A stretch of DNA of 64,000 nt from Lewinellaceae bacterium (GTDB taxonomy: Bacteria; Bacteroidota; Bacteroidia; Chitinophagales; Saprospiraceae): contig JACJYE010000002.1 in the NCBI GenBank assembly GCA_020636255.1, positions 62,001 to 126,000 of the forward strand, read 5' to 3'. The position numbers were made by a program, and so were the translations under genes. A model generated the notes under the pieces. It was not told the DNA's origin and did no database searches. It saw only the letters and a program-made list of their open reading frames with translations. Of this stretch, positions 59,924 through 64,000 are shown piece after piece (position 1 is the stretch's first letter; every line of letters begins with the position of its first letter).

Positions 59924-61453
59924 TTAGTTATACCCGGGGTTTTGCTCCAGGTTCGGGTTTACGGCCAATGCCTGAGTCGGGATCGGGAAGAGCAGGCGCT
60001 CCTGGCCGGAAGCCGGCTTCTCGGTCCACGCATTGAGGAATTTGCCGAAGCGGATAAGGTCCTGGCGACGGTGGCCTTCCCAGTACAGTTCGAAGCCACG
60101 CTCGTCCAGCAGGTTGTCCAGCGTCAGAGTACCCAATGCAGGTACGCCGCGCTTGGTGCGGATTTGGTTGACGATAGTCCGTGCGTCAGATTCTTTGTTG
60201 GTGCGCAACAAGGCCTCTGCTTTCATCAGCATCACGTCGGCCAGGCGGTAGATCACGAGGTCGTTGTCCACGTTGTCGCCGTTGTTGTAGTCGATGGGAT
60301 ACTTGATGACGCGGATACCGGTCACCTCCAGGTCGTTACCCGTTTCGATCAGTTTGATATCGCGGGTAAAGGACAGGGGGTTGCCTTTACGGTCCTGGAG
60401 GGCTGCGCCGTTCTGGTCGTACTGCTGTCCAACGAGGAAGCCCGTGCGGATACCGGAAACGTCGGTTTGGCCGTCATATTCACCGCCGATACGCTGGTCG
60501 TTCGGGTCGAACTTGTCGTAGAAATCGGCAATGGTCGTAAAGCCGTTCCAGCCGCTGGGGTTCTGGTTGTAGTGCAGGGTACAGAACCAGCGTGACCGCA
60601 CGGTGTTGCCGCTACCTACATAGGTGCCGGCCACGTTTTCATCGGCGAAGATCAATTCCGGAGAATTCTGGCCGTTATCCGGTGCGAAGTTGTCGAAGTC
60701 GTTATCTGCCAGGGAGTATTTGCCGCTGTTGATGATAGCGTCGGCCAGCGTAATGACCTGGTTCATGTCTGCCTGGTCAAAAGACGGGTTGGCGCGGTCG
60801 GCAAAGGTCCCTTTGTTCAGGTAACACTTCATGAGCAGCACTTTGGCGGCGTCTTTGTTGGCGCGGGTGGGCGGGCCATCCGGCAGGTCGTTCATGATGG
60901 CGTTCAGCTCATCGATGATGAAGTTGAGGGCTTCCTGGCCTTTCAGCACCTTCGGGGCGTTCAGCAGGTTCTCACCGGGTTCGCGGTAAGGCACCTGGTT
61001 CCAGCCGTCGGCAACGGCGAACATCGCGAAAGCACGCAGGAAGCGGGCCTCAGCGGCCTGAGAAGCGGAAGGGTTGAATACCAACACGTTGGTTGCGTTG
61101 AACACCACCTGCAACAGTTCGTTGAAAGTGTCGCCCAGGAATGCGTGGTCGGCATTCCAGGTGTGGTTGTGCAGTACGCGCCAAACGCCGTTGTCATCCC
61201 AGTCAGGCCCACGGGTCGGCCCGATCACTTCGTCAGAGGTGTGCTCCTGGGCAGCCCAGAAGCGGGACTGGTCCTGGAAGGGGCCTTGCAGACTATTGTA
61301 AGCAGCATCCAAAAGTGCGCTCACATCGGCATTCTCCTCCAGCAATTGCCTGGCCTGGTCTCCCGAGAGGTCCTCTCTGAGGGTTTCCTCCAGGTCTGTA
61401 CAGGCAAAGGCGCCCATCGCAAGGAAAATGATCAGTACTTTGTTAAGTTTCAT
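59924..61453 (-). CDS. SusD/RagB family outer-membrane lipoprotein
   Basis: About 509 residues from ATG at 61453; start codons at 61462 (GTG) and 61459 add two or three residues. A lipoprotein signal ends GAFAC. Family motifs: EETLREDLSGDQA, EARFLRAFAMFAVADGWNQV, the mid TPR-like region around PTRANKDAAKVLLMKCYLNK, and the C-terminal LDNLLDERGFELYWEGHRR and RQDLIRFGKF. SusD proteins lid the SusC barrel and bind the nutrient. The substrate is unknown; the locus has no glycosidase or protease in view. It starts 21 nt downstream of susC. Confidence 0.93.
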   Translation of the reverse strand: MKLNKVLIIFLAMGAFACTDLEETLREDLSGDQARQLLEENADVSALLDAAYNSLQGPFQDQSRFWAAQEHTSDEVIGPTRGPDWDDNGVWRVLHNHTWNADHAFLGDTFNELLQVVFNATNVLVFNPSASQAAEARFLRAFAMFAVADGWNQVPYREPGENLLNAPKVLKGQEALNFIIDELNAIMNDLPDGPPTRANKDAAKVLLMKCYLNKGTFADRANPSFDQADMNQVITLADAIINSGKYSLADNDFDNFAPDNGQNSPELIFADENVAGTYVGSGNTVRSRWFCTLHYNQNPSGWNGFTTIADFYDKFDPNDQRIGGEYDGQTDVSGIRTGFLVGQQYDQNGAALQDRKGNPLSFTRDIKLIETGNDLEVTGIRVIKYPIDYNNGDNVDNDLVIYRLADVMLMKAEALLRTNKESDARTIVNQIRTKRGVPALGTLTLDNLLDERGFELYWEGHRRQDLIRFGKFLNAWTEKPASGQERLLFPIPTQALAVNPNLEQNPGYN

Positions 61454-61474
61454 ATACATCACTTTTTAAGTCAA

Positions 61475-64000
61475 TTAAAAGGAGAAATTAGCGCCAAATA
61501 AGATCGTTCTTGCCGAGGGGTAAGGCGTGTATTCGATACCGGCCGAAGGCACGCCGTCTCTTTCGTTCACCGTGTTCACTTCAGGGTCGAAGCCCGTGTA
61601 GTTCGTGAAGACCAGCAGGTTCTGGCCCGTGATGTACAGGCGTACATTTTTCACAGCATTGCTGATGTTGCCAAGGTCGTAGGACAGTGTAGCGTTGGCC
61701 AGTTTCAGGTAGTCGCCTTTTTCCAGGTAACGGGAAGACGGCTTGATGGAGTTGGCGATGGCTTCGCCCGTGCCCACCAGCTTGGCGTCGATGTTACGCG
61801 AACCGAGGTTACCGATAGGTAACACGGTATTGGCGGTATTGTTGTAAATATCCTGGCCCATAGCGCCGTTGAAGTTCAGGACGAAGCTGAACTTATCGAC
61901 ACTGAGGCTCGTGCTGATGCCCAGCAGGATGTCCGGGTTGGGGTCTCCAACGAAGAACAGGGTGTTGCCATCGTCGGTCAGGTCGTCAAAGCCCTGGTCA
62001 TCCAGGCCGTTCCATTCGCGCAGGTAGAATGCGTTGAGCGGCTGGCCGTTTTCCAGGCGCTGAGATGTAGCATTGGAGATACCTTGCCCGAAAAGCGTAC
62101 CGGTCAATACAGGGGGGCCCTGGTAGTTCTGCAGGTCGTTGGTCAGGAAGGATGCGTTGGCGCCCAACTGCCAGCTCAGGTTATCGTTCTCAATAAGGAA
62201 AGCGTTGAGGGCAACTTCGATACCGGAGTTGGTCACTTCACCCGGCAGGTTGATCCAGTAACGGGTAGCAGGCGCCGGCTGGATAGCGGCGAAGTTGAAC
62301 AGCAGGTCTTCGCCTTTCCGGTTGAAGTATTCAACAGAACCGGAAAGTTTGTAGTCGAACACGGCGAAGTCGATACCGGCGTTGATCGTCGTGGAGGTTT
62401 CCCATTTCAGGTCAGGGTTGGCGACGTTTTCCAGCGCCAGGGCGCCGTTGGCGCTCAGGCCATAGCGCTCTTGTGCAGAACCGGCAGGGAATTCCTGGTT
62501 ACCCGTCTGGCCCCAGCCAAGGCGCAGCTTCAACTGGTCGAAAGGCCCGCCGGACATGAAGTCTTCATTGGAAAGGTTCCAAGCGAAGGCGAAGGAGGGG
62601 AACACGCCATACTTGTTGTTCTCACCAAACTTGGAGGAACCGTCGGCGCGTACCGTAGCCGTCAACAGGTACCTGTTGCTGACGTTAAACATGGCGCGAG
62701 CGAAATAAGACTGCAGCTCGGCAAGCGGGTCGGCATAGGACGAAATAGTACGGTTGTTCGACGTAGAGTTCTGGATGGCGTTGGTGTAGTCGATATCGTC
62801 GGAGAGGAAATCCAGCGCCGTCATCGAGAAGCCCTTGTTGTCAAATTTCTGGTATTCATAACCCACAACGGCGTTCAGGTTGAGCGCGGAGCCCAGGTCC
62901 TTGTTGTAGCTCAGGGTGTGGGTAAACTGTTGGGTCGTCAGGGAGCCGCTGCCGATATTGGCCCAGCCCCTGTCTTCTACGCCTTGTACGTTGATGAAGG
63001 ACTTGATCTGGGTACGACGCAGGCCGACACCGTGGTTGATGCTGTAGAGGAAGCGGTACTCCAGGCCATCGGCGAGTTTGAAGGACGGAGAGATGCTACC
63101 CAGGATGTTGGTCAGGTTTCCAACGTCATCATAGGCAGCCAGCATCGCCAGCGGGTTGATGGTGGTAGAACCCTTGTCGAAGTTGAACGTCCCATCGGTA
63201 TTGAGCAGGGGCCGCGTGGGGTTCCACTGCAGGGCCTGGCCAACGACGCTACCGGTGAAGCCGGCGTTCGTAGAGACAGGAGCGATGTTTTCAGTGATCT
63301 GCGAAGCCAGCAGGCTGAAGTCCACGCTGAGGCGCTTGCTGTCGAAGAACTTGTAGGTACCGTTGATGCTACCGGTGTACTTTTTAAGGCCGCTATCCTT
63401 GATGATACCGTCCTGGTTGAGGTAACCGGCAGACACGCGGTAGTTGCCGTTGTCGTTACCACCGCTGATCGAGAAGTTGTAGTTCTGGGTCAGGCCGGTC
63501 TGCAGGATAGCATCCTGAGCATCTTCACTGCCGCCGAAGTCGCCGCCGCTCAGGCCGTAGTCCTTCAGTGCCGAGCGATACTCGTCGCCGGTCAGTACGT
63601 CGTAGGTGTTCAACGCGCTGCTAACCCCTGCGGAGAGGCCGAAGTCGATGCGCGGGTCACCGCTTTTGCCCTTCTTGGTGGTCACGATAACGACCCCGTT
63701 CGCACCGCGGGAGCCGTAGATGGCCGTAGCGGATGCATCCTTCAGTACGTCGATGGAAGCGATGTCGGCGGGGTTGATGAAGTTCAGCGGGTTGGAACCC
63801 GGGGTTTGGCCCAGGTCAGAAGCGCTGACGCCGGGGCGTGCGGAGCGGCCGTCGAGGGGCACCCCGTCGATCACATACAGCGGTTGGTTGCCGGCGCGTA
63901 CGGAGGAGTTGCCGCGGATGCGGACCGTAGCTTCGCCACCCGGCTGGCCGCTGTTGTTCAGGATCTGAACACCGGCCACTTTGCCCTGGATGAGCTGGTC
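61475..64000 (-). CDS. SusC/RagA family TonB-linked outer-membrane transporter, partial
   Basis: 842 codons are present, open to the window edge; the N-terminal carboxypeptidase-like domain, TonB box and signal peptide lie outside. The visible part begins in the plug: LIQGKVAGVQI, VRIRGNSSVRAGNQPLYVID, IDVLKDASATAIYGSRGANG and VVIVTTKKG. The 22-strand barrel follows and ends in the usual aromatic C-terminus (ILFGANFSF). It imports nutrients with the SusD partner. An ATG inside the plug at 63979 is not the start. Confidence 0.93.
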   Translation of the reverse strand, partial: DQLIQGKVAGVQILNNSGQPGGEATVRIRGNSSVRAGNQPLYVIDGVPLDGRSARPGVSASDLGQTPGSNPLNFINPADIASIDVLKDASATAIYGSRGANGVVIVTTKKGKSGDPRIDFGLSAGVSSALNTYDVLTGDEYRSALKDYGLSGGDFGGSEDAQDAILQTGLTQNYNFSISGGNDNGNYRVSAGYLNQDGIIKDSGLKKYTGSINGTYKFFDSKRLSVDFSLLASQITENIAPVSTNAGFTGSVVGQALQWNPTRPLLNTDGTFNFDKGSTTINPLAMLAAYDDVGNLTNILGSISPSFKLADGLEYRFLYSINHGVGLRRTQIKSFINVQGVEDRGWANIGSGSLTTQQFTHTLSYNKDLGSALNLNAVVGYEYQKFDNKGFSMTALDFLSDDIDYTNAIQNSTSNNRTISSYADPLAELQSYFARAMFNVSNRYLLTATVRADGSSKFGENNKYGVFPSFAFAWNLSNEDFMSGGPFDQLKLRLGWGQTGNQEFPAGSAQERYGLSANGALALENVANPDLKWETSTTINAGIDFAVFDYKLSGSVEYFNRKGEDLLFNFAAIQPAPATRYWINLPGEVTNSGIEVALNAFLIENDNLSWQLGANASFLTNDLQNYQGPPVLTGTLFGQGISNATSQRLENGQPLNAFYLREWNGLDDQGFDDLTDDGNTLFFVGDPNPDILLGISTSLSVDKFSFVLNFNGAMGQDIYNNTANTVLPIGNLGSRNIDAKLVGTGEAIANSIKPSSRYLEKGDYLKLANATLSYDLGNISNAVKNVRLYITGQNLLVFTNYTGFDPEVNTVNERDGVPSAGIEYTPYPSARTILFGANFSF

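Noticed and set aside
1..64000. tRNA, rRNA, CRISPR array, prophage, transposase or plasmid origin
   Set aside because: None was recognisable on reading either strand; a dedicated RNA search was not possible here.

Overview
The window is chromosomal DNA from a Bacteroidota bacterium, most likely a Saprospirales relative (Lewinella/Phaeodactylibacter-like). This rests on family content, not on a marker gene: a SusC/SusD pair, type IX secretion C-terminal domains, a Reg_prop/Y_Y_Y sensor kinase, GIN (DUF2807) and DUF6089-type envelope proteins, many lipobox signal peptides, TAnnTTTG promoter boxes, and few Shine-Dalgarno sequences. I found no tRNA, rRNA, CRISPR array, phage genes or transposase gene.

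Layout. 1-7067: the end of a LuxR response regulator and its propeller histidine kinase, a GNAT-like transferase, a lipoprotein pyrophosphatase with altered catalytic residues, a GIN lipoprotein and a small lipoprotein. 7095-9770: a YyaL-type thioredoxin-domain protein and a haem-binding DUF3365 lipoprotein. 9946-17219: first sulfur block, with two persulfide dioxygenase-rhodanese (CstB-like) genes, a CBS protein, a coiled-coil protein, a single-domain rhodanese, a methionine gamma-lyase/cystathionine gamma-synthase family enzyme divergent from an Lrp regulator, and a cytochrome c. 17376-27318: prohibitin, an HtrA-like protease, a geranylgeranyl-reductase-type flavoprotein, an aspartoacylase-like protein, a large phosphoesterase/outer-membrane-barrel fusion, and small envelope genes. 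27587-28980: corA flanked by two members of an inverted-repeat element family. 29117-37103: second sulfur block, with a third CstB-like gene, a four-cluster ferredoxin/NrfD fusion, a molybdopterin oxidoreductase without a Tat signal, and a SulP transporter. 37214-52926: tryptophan dioxygenase, AnmK, an SDR, a GAF protein, an HD-PycTM membrane protein, a PAP2 phosphatase, T9SS cargo, and an aldehyde dehydrogenase/flavin monooxygenase pair. 52991-64000: a leftward SusC-SusD locus followed by two tandem paralogous FG-GAP/UnbV lipoproteins; SusC runs off the right edge.

The most coherent theme is sulfane-sulfur oxidation. CstB-like enzymes oxidise persulfide to sulfite/thiosulfate, the molybdoenzyme plus FeS/NrfD fusion has the architecture expected of a cytoplasm-facing sulfite dehydrogenase (SoeABC type), and SulP could move sulfate or another anion. 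In the first block, near-identical GTGAT-N4-ATCAC palindromes (Crp/Fnr-type) lie upstream of the sulfur genes, which suggests a shared regulator encoded elsewhere. Other points of interest are the AGAGCTTGTTTGGAGGCC inverted-repeat elements, an HD-PycTM protein without a cyclase neighbour, a phosphoesterase/kinase-like/barrel fusion, and a candidate ~100-nt small RNA near 19.5 kb.
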